Of a DNA stretch of 64,000 nt, positions 26,766 to 38,445 are shown piece by piece. Every line of letters starts with the position of its first letter. The first letter of the stretch is position 1. Position numbers and translations under genes: made by a program. The notes beneath the pieces were generated by a model. It saw only the letters and a list, made by a program, of their open reading frames with translations. It searched no databases and had not been told where the DNA came from. Source of the stretch: Aquimarina sp. BL5 (GTDB lineage: Bacteria; Bacteroidota; Bacteroidia; Flavobacteriales; Flavobacteriaceae). The stretch lies in the NCBI RefSeq assembly GCF_003443675.1, contig NZ_CP031963.1, positions 4,425,501-4,489,500 of the forward strand, in the 5' to 3' direction.

Positions 26766-29700
26766 CTAGAAACCATATTTAATCCCAATTTGTGCTCTCC
26801 ATCTAGAATTTTGTAAATCTATGTTCCAAGGTTGCTCATCTGGATCAACATTAAATTGATATTGTGGTTGTTCATTTTCTATCCCTACGAAATTGAGTAA
26901 ACTAAAACTAGAGTTCACCACATTAGGCACAAATACTAGGCGTCCCCAATCACGATTAATAAAATTAAATACATTTAGCATATCTAAAGAAAGTGTGATA
27001 CTATGTCCATTTTTTAGTTGTTTTCCATATTGCAGTTTCATATCTAATTCATGATTCCAAGGAGTTTTGGCTCCATTCCTTTCTACGTAATTACCTCTTC
27101 TGCTTCTTAAATAAGAATTGTTTTCGATATAATTATTTAATTGTTGCCATTGTTCATTTGCTGTGCTTGTAACCAAACCATTACTATCTACAATATCTAC
27201 TAGCTGTATTTCTGATTGATCTCTAGGCACATAAACAAGGTCATTTCTAGAAGAACCATCACGATTAGGATCTCCTTGATAAACAAATGAGTATGGGCTT
27301 CCGGAACGGCCGTTATATAAAAATGAAATTGACGCGGTATTGGCTTTTCCAAAATTAACATCATAAGAATGTGTGGATACAATTTTATGTCTTAGATCAA
27401 AATTAGAAAAAGAAATAGCAGGTTCATTACCAAAAATAGCCTGATTCCATTCGAAATTGGCAGCAGGAGAACTTCTAACGGTGCTTGAGATATCTTTACT
27501 TTTACCATAGGTATAGCCAATAGCTCCTCTGTAATTTCCTATTCTTTTAGAAACATTTGCTGTTATATTGTAGCGGTATCCTTTATCTGTATTGGTTAAT
27601 AGAAATACATTGGTAAAATTTGGATTGATTTTTATATCCTCACCTGTTTGCAAAAAGTAGGGGCGATTGTCTGCACCAGCAAAATTTCCAAGTTCATTTC
27701 TTCGATTAATAGATTGAAAAAATAATCCATTTAATACTTCGGTATATGTTCCTTCTAAGTTAACGGTCCATTGATGAGGTAATTTTGCTTCTAATGCGAG
27801 ATTTGTTTTCCATTCTCTAGGTAATGTAAAATCATTATCAATTAAATTAATTTCGGTAAGATTTGGTTGTACGCTTCTCAGATCAGCCAGGTTTTCGGTA
27901 AGAGGAGTTGTGTCTGTGGGACGTAAATCAATATTAAAATATTCTGTTCCGGAGATATATTCTACATACGCAAACCATAAATAAGGGATTCGACCAGAAA
28001 ATAATCCAGTACCTCCGCGTAGTTTATAGTTGTTATTAGCATCTAACGAATAATTAAACCCTATTCTAGGATTAAATTGAGGGGCATTGGATATTTTGTT
28101 ATCAAACTGACTAAATTCTGGTGTATTTAATACTTCTTGACTAATTGGTAAGTCACTTGGTAGAAACTGTGCATCGAGTCGAATACCAGCAGTAAGAGAA
28201 AATTGATTAGAAATCCTAAATTGATCTTGTATATAAAGCGCAGTTTCTATAACAGAAACGGTTGCCGATGGTCGACTAGTTACAAAATCAAAATCATTAT
28301 TATTGATATTATACACTCCTCGTACACGACTAGGGGTGTCGTCTAGAAAGTCTTGCACAGATCGGTATTCCCAACGTCCATTCCAGGCAGATAAAAAACC
28401 ATAATCTACATCATGAAATTGTGCTAATCCACCTGCAGTAATTGTATGTTTTTGGGAAGTATATGATATTTTATCTGCCAATTGCAATGTAGAAAAATCG
28501 GTACTATATACAGAAGCTTCTCGATAGGTTCCTGCAAATATTCGATTACTAGAATTAGAAGCTATCTGGATATGTGGAAATACACGCCCATCAAAATCTC
28601 TATCTTCTTTGACCGTATTGTATCCTAATGTAAGTTGATTAGTAATTCCATTGCTAAGATTAGATTTCAATTCTAGGGCTAAACTATTAGCAATACTATT
28701 GTGCCGATATCCTTGATTTCCAAAGTTAAATATAGAAGAACTCCATTCTAAATTATCGGCAAAACTGTTTACATAGTTATTTCGTAATGTAATTTTATGC
28801 TGATCTGATAGATTATAATCTAGTCGAGCAAATATTTTGGTACTGGCAGTTTTAATAGAGGCGTTGGTAAAAGAACCTGGATCGTAATTGTATTCTGAAA
28901 TTAGACGATCCGAAATTAATTGTACATCCTCTGAAGAAATATTAGATGTAGAACTACCAGGAGCATTTAATACAGGATTGTCAGAAAGTGCTTGTTCTAT
29001 ATTTACATAATAAAATAATTTATCTTTTATAATCGGTCCACCGATTCCACCTCCAAATTGAACATCATAAAAGTTAGCACTTTCTTGCTTAATACCATCC
29101 GCATAGTTGCCTAATAAAAGCTGATTGTTTCCGTATCCATATACTTCTGCTTTTGTGGTATTGGTCCCATTTTTAGTTACTAAATTAATGCTAGCACCGC
29201 TAAAATTTCCGATACTTACATCAAACGGAGCTAGTTTTACGGAAAGTTCTTTTACTGCACCTAATCCTATTGGTTGGGTTCTGGAGAGACTTCCTGGTGT
29301 TCCATTAGCTGAAGATCCAGCAGCACCACTGGCAGGTTCCTGAAAGCCAATGACATCGTTATTAGCAATACCATCGATATTAAGATTATTAAAACGATTA
29401 CTGGCTCCACCAAAAGAATTAAGATTGTTTTCGGTTAGATTTTTAGTAAGATCTTGAATACTTCTACTGATTGTTGGGGTTGTCCTGAGTTCTCGTTTTC
29501 CTAGTAAGGTTTCGTTACCGTTTTTTTGACTTTTAGAAGAACCTGTTACAACAACAGTTTCTAAGGATACGCTATCCTCCGAGATGACAAAGTTTTTAAT
29601 AGTGGTATTTCCCAATTGGATGGTAACATTTTCTTCTATGATGGTCTGATAACCAACGGATGAAATTTGTACTTTATAAGTGTTAGAAGGAGATAAATTG

Positions 29701-29900
29701 GTGATATTATAAAACCCATTTTCTTCAGAGATAGTTCCATATTTATAATTGGTAGAGACATCAATACATTGAATAGTCGCGAATGGTATTGGGTTGTTCT
29801 GAGTATCTGTAAGTGTTCCCTGAAGTGTTCCAGTAGTCTCTTGAGCAATTGCTATATAGGGAATTAAGTATATAAAAATAACTTTAAGAAAAAGTTTCAT
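26766..29900 (-). CDS. TonB-dependent receptor with carboxypeptidase-like N-terminal domain
   Basis: I choose the ATG at 29900 (1044 residues), because a signal peptide (LKVIFIYLIPYIAIAQ) begins there. The longer frame to 30023 has no sense as an export signal. Next comes a CarboxypepD_reg-like domain (about 25-105, GTLQGTLTDTQNNPIPFA), then a plug domain with unusual Gly/Ser-rich stretches, and a long outer-membrane barrel. This is the Oar-like group of TonB receptors. It imports an unknown ligand, or moves a peptide, across the outer membrane. No SusD-like partner is present. Confidence 0.92.
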   Translation of the reverse strand: MKLFLKVIFIYLIPYIAIAQETTGTLQGTLTDTQNNPIPFATIQCIDVSTNYKYGTISEENGFYNITNLSPSNTYKVQISSVGYQTIIEENVTIQLGNTTIKNFVISEDSVSLETVVVTGSSKSQKNGNETLLGKRELRTTPTISRSIQDLTKNLTENNLNSFGGASNRFNNLNIDGIANNDVIGFQEPASGAAGSSANGTPGSLSRTQPIGLGAVKELSVKLAPFDVSIGNFSGASINLVTKNGTNTTKAEVYGYGNNQLLLGNYADGIKQESANFYDVQFGGGIGGPIIKDKLFYYVNIEQALSDNPVLNAPGSSTSNISSEDVQLISDRLISEYNYDPGSFTNASIKTASTKIFARLDYNLSDQHKITLRNNYVNSFADNLEWSSSIFNFGNQGYRHNSIANSLALELKSNLSNGITNQLTLGYNTVKEDRDFDGRVFPHIQIASNSSNRIFAGTYREASVYSTDFSTLQLADKISYTSQKHTITAGGLAQFHDVDYGFLSAWNGRWEYRSVQDFLDDTPSRVRGVYNINNNDFDFVTSRPSATVSVIETALYIQDQFRISNQFSLTAGIRLDAQFLPSDLPISQEVLNTPEFSQFDNKISNAPQFNPRIGFNYSLDANNNYKLRGGTGLFSGRIPYLWFAYVEYISGTEYFNIDLRPTDTTPLTENLADLRSVQPNLTEINLIDNDFTLPREWKTNLALEAKLPHQWTVNLEGTYTEVLNGLFFQSINRRNELGNFAGADNRPYFLQTGEDIKINPNFTNVFLLTNTDKGYRYNITANVSKRIGNYRGAIGYTYGKSKDISSTVRSSPAANFEWNQAIFGNEPAISFSNFDLRHKIVSTHSYDVNFGKANTASISFLYNGRSGSPYSFVYQGDPNRDGSSRNDLVYVPRDQSEIQLVDIVDSNGLVTSTANEQWQQLNNYIENNSYLRSRRGNYVERNGAKTPWNHELDMKLQYGKQLKNGHSITLSLDMLNVFNFINRDWGRLVFVPNVVNSSFSLLNFVGIENEQPQYQFNVDPDEQPWNIDLQNSRWRAQIGIKYGF

Positions 29901-30153
29901 CTGTTTGTATGTATTGTTTTTAATTGTCAGATGGAATTCGCCAATAATCTTCTTGGTAAGTACCAACAAGTTTTTATGACTCATTTCATAAATTAAAATA
30001 TAATTGAGTGTATCATTAACCATATAAAAACACGCTTATCGAAACACTTAAAAACGATGTAAGCGAATCAATGCTCTGTATTTCCTATAAGATAATTCGT
30101 ATTGTTTTGATAGAATAAGAGTCCTGGATATGTAACAAACACCTGTTTCTATA

Positions 30154-30843
30154 CTATTGAGTAAGGCTAGGAGATCCTTTGTTGTAATATATTTGCGAAG
30201 AAATATGTGATAAAAATACTTGTGTTACAGTAGGAATTCTATCTTCTGTACGAAGTATTGTTTGTAACACACTTCGTAATTTTTTTAATAAAAATGGAAG
30301 TGTTTTGTATATGTTTATAATATCTGAAAAATGATCCAAATCATATAAAAAGTCTAATTCAGAAAAAGACGCATTATAGTATTCTAGATAGGTATATAAT
30401 TCCTTTCTTACATTAGCAGTATTCCAGGAAAATTTAGCAAATTCTTTTTTATGAAAAGTCTCTTTATGAATTCCTAAAAGATAGAAACCTCCATCATAAG
30501 AAGGGCCAATTGCAGCGTGTCCTTTTTGTATGGTTTCAACTACTTTTAATAAGTGCAGATTGTTCAGGTTTGGAGTATCATTTCCTACCGTGATTACCGC
30601 GTGATATCCTTTATCATAAATATCACTGATCGCATTCGCAAAACGCTCTCCAAAACCAGTGCCTGATTGTTGTTGCTCGTTATATACAAAGTAATCTAAT
30701 CCTGTTTTTTTGACTAGAGTAATCGTTCTAGAAGTAAGATCTGATTGTAATGAACTGTTCTTTAGAAAAGGCTTTCTTTTAATTTCTTCTTCTTGCGAAA
30801 GTGCAAAAACTAGAATTGCAATATTTTTTTTATTACAGATCAA
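30154..30843 (-). CDS. DUF2064 glycosyltransferase-fold protein
   Basis: A protein of 229 residues. The typical signature is GNDTPNLNNLHLL followed by AAIGPSYDGGFYLLGI, where the DGGFYLLG core marks the family (GT-A fold, related to molybdenum cofactor and sugar nucleotidyltransferases). The first residues, IAILVFALSQEEEIKRKPF, correspond to the nucleotide-binding strand. It is cytoplasmic. The actual substrate of this family is not settled. It may share a promoter region with nothing nearby and stands alone. Confidence 0.88.
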   Translation of the reverse strand: MICNKKNIAILVFALSQEEEIKRKPFLKNSSLQSDLTSRTITLVKKTGLDYFVYNEQQQSGTGFGERFANAISDIYDKGYHAVITVGNDTPNLNNLHLLKVVETIQKGHAAIGPSYDGGFYLLGIHKETFHKKEFAKFSWNTANVRKELYTYLEYYNASFSELDFLYDLDHFSDIINIYKTLPFLLKKLRSVLQTILRTEDRIPTVTQVFLSHISSQIYYNKGSPSLTQ

Positions 30844-31044
30844 AGAGGTGCTTTAAGGTATTAATTGTCATACTCAGTCAAGATAAAGAAATAAAACTTA
30901 CAAAAGAATGTGGATTATTTTTTTTAATGTGTTTCTTTTATGAGTTGCCTCAACCGTAGAAGTGATTCCCTAAATGAAAAGGTCATCTCACTCGATATGT
31001 ATTGAGGATTGTCATTCAACTAGATATTTTTGAAAAAAACAATC

Positions 31045-32175
31045 ATGAAGGCATACTCAATTATTTTATCCGTTTTTAGTATTTGTATTCTATTATTTGG
31101 TTTCAAAAACATCAAAATTTCAGAAAACCAAAAGATTACTGATGATCAAAGTAATGAACAGATTATAGAAGGAATTAAAATTAAGGAAGGAATACATGTT
31201 CAGAACCTTACGCTATTTATGATTACAGGTGAAGAAAAAATATCTGGTGATATCTATAAAACCTTATCTGAAGCAATGAATAAAAGAGAAGTGACGGTAA
31301 AAGAAACAGGAAATGTAAATCAATTACTATTAGATAATAATAGCGATGATTATATATTTATTCATTCTGGAGATATTGTAAAAGGAGGAAAACAGGATAG
31401 AACAATAAGTTATGATGTTATTATTCCGCCAAAAGCAAAGAATGTAGAATTACAAAGTTTTTGTGTAGAACAAGGTAGATGGAGACAACGTGGTAATGAA
31501 ACGCTTTCTTCTTTCGCATCTAATACCAAAATGTTATCATCGAGAGAATTAAAACTTGCAGCAAGACACGAAAAAAATCAGAGTAAAGTTTGGGGAAAAG
31601 TAGCGGAACAGAAGGATCGTTTAAATGATAACCTTTCCAGAAAAAATGGAAAAACGGTTAATGTAGCTAATAATGCATCCAATACGAGCTTGCAATTAGC
31701 GCTAGAGAGTGACGAATTGGATAGTGCAAAAAAAGAATACTACAACAAGTTTAAGGACCTAATAACAACAGACAATACAATTGGATATGCATACGCAATC
31801 AATGGTGAAGTTTATGCAGTAGAGATCTATAATAATCAACGTCTTTTTAAGAATTTGTGGGATAAAATATTAGAATCGATTATTGTCGAAGCTATTAGCG
31901 AACAAAATGATAAAGATTATGAGGCTTGTACAATAACAGATGTAACGACATTTATGGATGCAGTTAAAACCGAAAATAAAGGTGTGGTTAAAAACATCAA
32001 TAAAACAACCAATTTCAGAACAGTAGAGAATAATAAAGGAAATATCGTTTTTACTACTGAAGATACGGATAAGAAAAAATGGATCCATAAAAGTTATATG
32101 AAAAATGAAAAGACAAATACTACTCAATCTAAAGAAGATCTTCCTTATAGAAGAATACAACAACGCAATCGTTAG
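31045..32175 (+). CDS. ARPP-1 family protein (DUF6569), exported
   Basis: A protein of 376 residues from the ATG at 31045, where MKAYSIILSVFSICILLFGF gives a signal or anchor helix. A TTG five codons upstream is also possible. The ARPP-1 pattern is clear: LTLFMITG, then SGDIVKGGKQDRTISYDVIIP and QSFCVEQGRW. ARPP-1 proteins have been found next to ADP-ribosylglycohydrolases and phosphatases, but their activity is unknown. The C-terminal third is Lys-rich and not recognised. The next gene encodes a small lipoprotein on the same strand. Confidence 0.85.
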   Translation: MKAYSIILSVFSICILLFGFKNIKISENQKITDDQSNEQIIEGIKIKEGIHVQNLTLFMITGEEKISGDIYKTLSEAMNKREVTVKETGNVNQLLLDNNSDDYIFIHSGDIVKGGKQDRTISYDVIIPPKAKNVELQSFCVEQGRWRQRGNETLSSFASNTKMLSSRELKLAARHEKNQSKVWGKVAEQKDRLNDNLSRKNGKTVNVANNASNTSLQLALESDELDSAKKEYYNKFKDLITTDNTIGYAYAINGEVYAVEIYNNQRLFKNLWDKILESIIVEAISEQNDKDYEACTITDVTTFMDAVKTENKGVVKNINKTTNFRTVENNKGNIVFTTEDTDKKKWIHKSYMKNEKTNTTQSKEDLPYRRIQQRNR

Positions 32176-32249
32176 TATAAAACTTTTGTAGAATTTACCG
32201 CAACCATTTGGATAAAGTTTCATCTATGTAATAAAAAAGAATCGTAATT

Positions 32250-32675
32250 ATGAAAAATATACTTATCCTTTTGTTAATCGCAATGACAATTTTAAATTGT
32301 TCAAATGATGATGATAATGTAAATCCAAACAATTGTGATCTTACAACTTTGATAAGTGCTTCGGAATATATGAATGCACCTTCAGATCAAGTAACCATTA
32401 ATAGTATAACAATAGCTGATAACTGTTTAAAAATTAATTTTGGAGCGTCAGGTTGTGATGGAAATACGTGGGAACTAGTTTTAATTGATTCTGAGAATGT
32501 ATTTGAATCCAATCCACCACAAAGAAATTTAAGATTATCATTGAAAAATGAAGAAGCTTGCCAAGCTTTTATTACCCAAGAATTGGATTTTAATATCTCG
32601 AATCTACAAGTTGAGGGGAATCAAGTTTTGCTGAATATTACAAACTCTGACCAAACTATTTTATACGAATATTAG
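32250..32675 (+). CDS. small lipoprotein
   Basis: A protein of 141 residues with a lipobox (MTILNCSNDDD) followed by an acidic linker. The mature domain is beta-rich with three further Cys residues (NNCDL, DNCLK, GCDG) that may form disulfides. It is exported and lipid-anchored. It follows the ARPP-1 gene by 74 bases. No family is recognised. Confidence 0.75.
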   Translation: MKNILILLLIAMTILNCSNDDDNVNPNNCDLTTLISASEYMNAPSDQVTINSITIADNCLKINFGASGCDGNTWELVLIDSENVFESNPPQRNLRLSLKNEEACQAFITQELDFNISNLQVEGNQVLLNITNSDQTILYEY

Positions 32676-32739
32676 AAGATTTTAAAGCAATTTTAGCAAT
32701 GTTTGATACAGATTAGTGGATACTAATATTCACTTCGTG

Positions 32740-33621
32740 TTATTTGCAATCGGTTATGGTAATTGTATAACTACTGTTATGCGTTTTTCCTTCATCGAGT
32801 TTTTGGATCCCTTCTTTTTCTTCGATGTTTTGGGATGTATCTTCTACGTCAGCATATCCTAACCAAGGTTCTATACAGACATAAGGAGCTTTGGGTTTTG
32901 CCCAAATACCAAGATCTGGAAAGTCCTTAAAATCCATAGATAGAACTGGACCTTTGGTTTTATGGGTAAGTGTTGCTTTTTTGGCATTTACATTTTTGAA
33001 AATTAAAGCGTCTTGATCAAATAAGGTATCGTTTAACCATATTTTATGATCATTCATGACGGAAATAGTATTCTTAGGAATAAGTCCTTGATCATTTAGA
33101 ACATAGCTTTTAGAGTTCTCTACATTTTCTAACTCAATATAATAATCCTCATAAGTTTCAGCTGCGTGGAGAGGACAATTAAAAGCGGGATGTCCCCCAA
33201 CTGAAAAACACAGGGTTTCAGACCCATTATTCTTTATGGTGTGAGAAACAATGAGCTGATTATTGATAAGTTCGAAGCTAATCGTAAAACTGAATTTGAA
33301 TGGATAGCTACTCATAGTTTCTTCTGAAGAAGATAGTGCGAATGAAGCTTTGGTTGGAGAATTTTGTGTTCCTATAACATTTTTGTTATATCGAATAAAT
33401 CCGTGCTTTGGTAGTGAATACTTTTTCCCTTTATAAGTGTAGTTTCCATTTTTTAGACCACCAATAATTGGAAAAAGCACTGGTGCTTGACTTGCCCAGA
33501 TACTCGGATCTCCTTGCCATAAAAACTCGTTATTGTCTTTTTTTGATTTGATACTGGTTAATTCTGCTCCAGTGGTATCGATACTAACAATTAGGTGGTC
33601 GTTTTCTATGGTATGGATCAT
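32740..33621 (-). CDS. aldose 1-epimerase family protein
   Basis: A protein of 293 residues with the galactose-mutarotase fold pattern: TTGAELTSIKSK near the N-terminus, WQGDPSIWASQAPVLFPIIGG, LPKHGFIR with the catalytic-type His, SVGGHPAFNCPL with the second His, and VCIEPWLGYADVED carrying the catalytic Glu. It interconverts the anomers of a sugar in the cytoplasm. It matches the YihR/LacX subgroup in length. It stands apart from the RNA-repair genes that begin just upstream. Confidence 0.9.
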   Translation of the reverse strand: MIHTIENDHLIVSIDTTGAELTSIKSKKDNNEFLWQGDPSIWASQAPVLFPIIGGLKNGNYTYKGKKYSLPKHGFIRYNKNVIGTQNSPTKASFALSSSEETMSSYPFKFSFTISFELINNQLIVSHTIKNNGSETLCFSVGGHPAFNCPLHAAETYEDYYIELENVENSKSYVLNDQGLIPKNTISVMNDHKIWLNDTLFDQDALIFKNVNAKKATLTHKTKGPVLSMDFKDFPDLGIWAKPKAPYVCIEPWLGYADVEDTSQNIEEKEGIQKLDEGKTHNSSYTITITDCK

Positions 33622-33687
33622 TATGCGTATTATGTTGGTTAATGGTTATTACAAAAGTAAAGAAAGAAGTTACTACGATATATGAAT

Positions 33688-34350
33688 CTATAGAAAAGGT
33701 TCTAAAAAACCTATTAATTTTGTTCCATCCGAACTCCATCGGATTCCATGACCGCTTGGTACTCTAATCTCATATACATATTCGTGTTGATAATGATAAA
33801 AGATATTCCACCAAGTTTTATTTTCTATAATTTCTAGAATACGTTTTCGTACTTTTTCTTCTTTCTGAGTAGGGTTACCTTTTATCTCTCCCCAAAAATT
33901 ATCAGTAGATCTTCCGATATGTTTTTCCCAGGCTCTGGTAGCAATACAAATTTGATCATTAAACGGTGTAAAACAACTATCCAATAAGGTTTCTTTTAGA
34001 GGAGGAATTGCCTCCTCATTTTTTAAGGTTGCAGAGGTCCATCGTTGTCCAATCAATATCAAAAGATACTCGAACGGAGTTGTTTCTATAGTTTTTGCCC
34101 AATCTGTTACTTTTGTATTTTGATCGTTTAGTAAAGTTTCAAAATTATTGAATGCTTGTGATAGTGGAGGAGTTGTTTCTTCATCAAAATGGGGTAGTGG
34201 ATGTTTATCTGGAACTCCAAACTGATAATAGTGTTCCAGATTTTTGGAGAAAACCTGTAGATGTTCTTTCTGTAAAAAACCACCATACTGTTCCTTCCAG
34301 GAATCTGAAAGGAACTGAGTACTGTTTTGTATGGTTCGATGTAGGTTCAT
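33688..34350 (-). CDS. unknown protein, last gene of the second RtcB operon
   Basis: A protein of 220 residues, soluble, rich in Trp and His. A distinctive C-terminus reads VPSGHGIRWSSDGTKLIGFLEPFL. No signal peptide or known motif is visible. It starts one base after the 210-residue gene ends, which itself overlaps rtcB, so all three form one operon under the operator at 36411-36429. A role in RNA repair is inferred from context only. Confidence 0.75.
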   Translation of the reverse strand: MNLHRTIQNSTQFLSDSWKEQYGGFLQKEHLQVFSKNLEHYYQFGVPDKHPLPHFDEETTPPLSQAFNNFETLLNDQNTKVTDWAKTIETTPFEYLLILIGQRWTSATLKNEEAIPPLKETLLDSCFTPFNDQICIATRAWEKHIGRSTDNFWGEIKGNPTQKEEKVRKRILEIIENKTWWNIFYHYQHEYVYEIRVPSGHGIRWSSDGTKLIGFLEPFL

Positions 34351-34351
34351 T

Positions 34352-37489
<3,138 letters not shown>

Positions 37490-37600
37490 TTTAATATCTA
37501 GTGTTTTTACTATTTGATTTACGTCTGGTCGAGTGATTTTTTGAAGCATTTTGGCGTAGAAAAATTATAACGAGACCTATCTTAGATGCATCTCGATACA

Positions 37601-37619
37601 CCGCGCCCAAAAAGCGCGG
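37601..37619. repeat. GC-rich hairpin (REP-like)
   Basis: CCGCGC pairs with GCGCGG around a seven-base loop, within a longer palindromic stretch (about 37570-37635) of the intergenic REP type. It lies between the two nucleotidyltransferase genes and may reduce read-through. Confidence 0.65.
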
Positions 37620-37640
37620 CACTCGATGTGACGTTTACTC

Positions 37641-38377
37641 TTATTTTTCAGTGATACTTTTAAACAAAAATGCATCGATTCTTTCGTGATCAGGTTTTCC
37701 TGAGGGAAGGGATTTCGCATAGTTGTTATTAGTTGTTATGGTTTCAGATATGAATCGTATTACTTTTTCATTTCTGGTATGTACATAACTTTCATCATTC
37801 ATAGATTTTATAACTGTTAAGTTTTTAATTTCATCTGCAATATCATCTGAAACTAAAGATAACATTTCACTGAAGACTACAGGAGGCATTGTTTTGTGTT
37901 CTAATATCCATTTTCCAGCCAAAGAAGTTCTTAATGCATAGAACAAACTCTTTAATTTAATTGTTTCACTAGCTAACTTCTCTTCATACTTTCTACTCAT
38001 ACTTAAATAATGAAACATACAAGCGATAGGTGAGAAGCACTCGGTAGCGATACTTTTTAGTTCTGAAAGTATTGTGTTTCTCCGAGATATATGATTGGTG
38101 AAAACAAATGTTCAATTGCAGGGACATTTGACTTTTTTAGTAGTTGTAAACTTTTACGTAACTCCCATCCCACAGCATCAAAATCTCCATCCATGATATC
38201 TATTATATCTCGTTTTTCGGATACGGAAAGATACCATGATAACGATTTTGTATACAGAAAGCGAACATCATAATCACTATCTGGCGATGCAAAACCCCAA
38301 GCTCTACTTCCAGATTCACAAGCGAAGTTTATTTTGACTCCGCGTTCTTTTTCTATTTTTTCTAGTTTTGTTTTCAT
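37641..38377 (-). pseudogene. frameshifted pol-beta-type nucleotidyltransferase
   Basis: The N-terminal part (38377-38057, 106 residues) carries the full catalytic motif SGSRAWGFASPDSDYDVRF and ends ...SPIIYLGETQYFQN-stop. The C-terminal part continues in another frame as ELKSIATECFSPIACMFHYLSMSRKYEEK, down to 37641. The join matches the family, which reads SPIIY...EL...HYLSMA. One lost base near 38063-38066 (CAG-GAA read as CAGAA) explains everything. The intact protein would be about 246 residues. No slippery heptamer is seen, so mutation or a sequencing error is more likely than programmed frameshifting. It sits under a WYL-type operator. Confidence 0.85.
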
Positions 38378-38396
38378 CTTTGTTTCAATTATGGTA

Positions 38397-38432
38397 CAAA
38401 GAAGAAATATTTCTGCGCAATCATTTTGCGTA
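38397..38432 (-). promoter_or_regulatory. WYL-type operator and -7 element of the split nucleotidyltransferase
   Basis: On the minus strand: TACGCAAAATGATTGCGCA (38414-38432), 13 bases, then TTTG (38397-38400). The operator ends 36 bases before the ATG at 38377. Layout is identical to the rtcB, Y-RNA and 76-residue-gene promoters. Confidence 0.85.
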
Positions 38433-38445
38433 ATAAGAAAATGAT

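Noticed and set aside
32740..33621. Membership of the aldose epimerase gene in the repair operon
   Set aside because: It has its own gap of 66 bases, a clear metabolic family and no link to the operator.
38057..38377. A stand-alone 106-residue minimal nucleotidyltransferase (toxin-antitoxin MNT type)
   Set aside because: The downstream frame continues the same family without gap, so this is the 5' half of a frameshifted longer gene.
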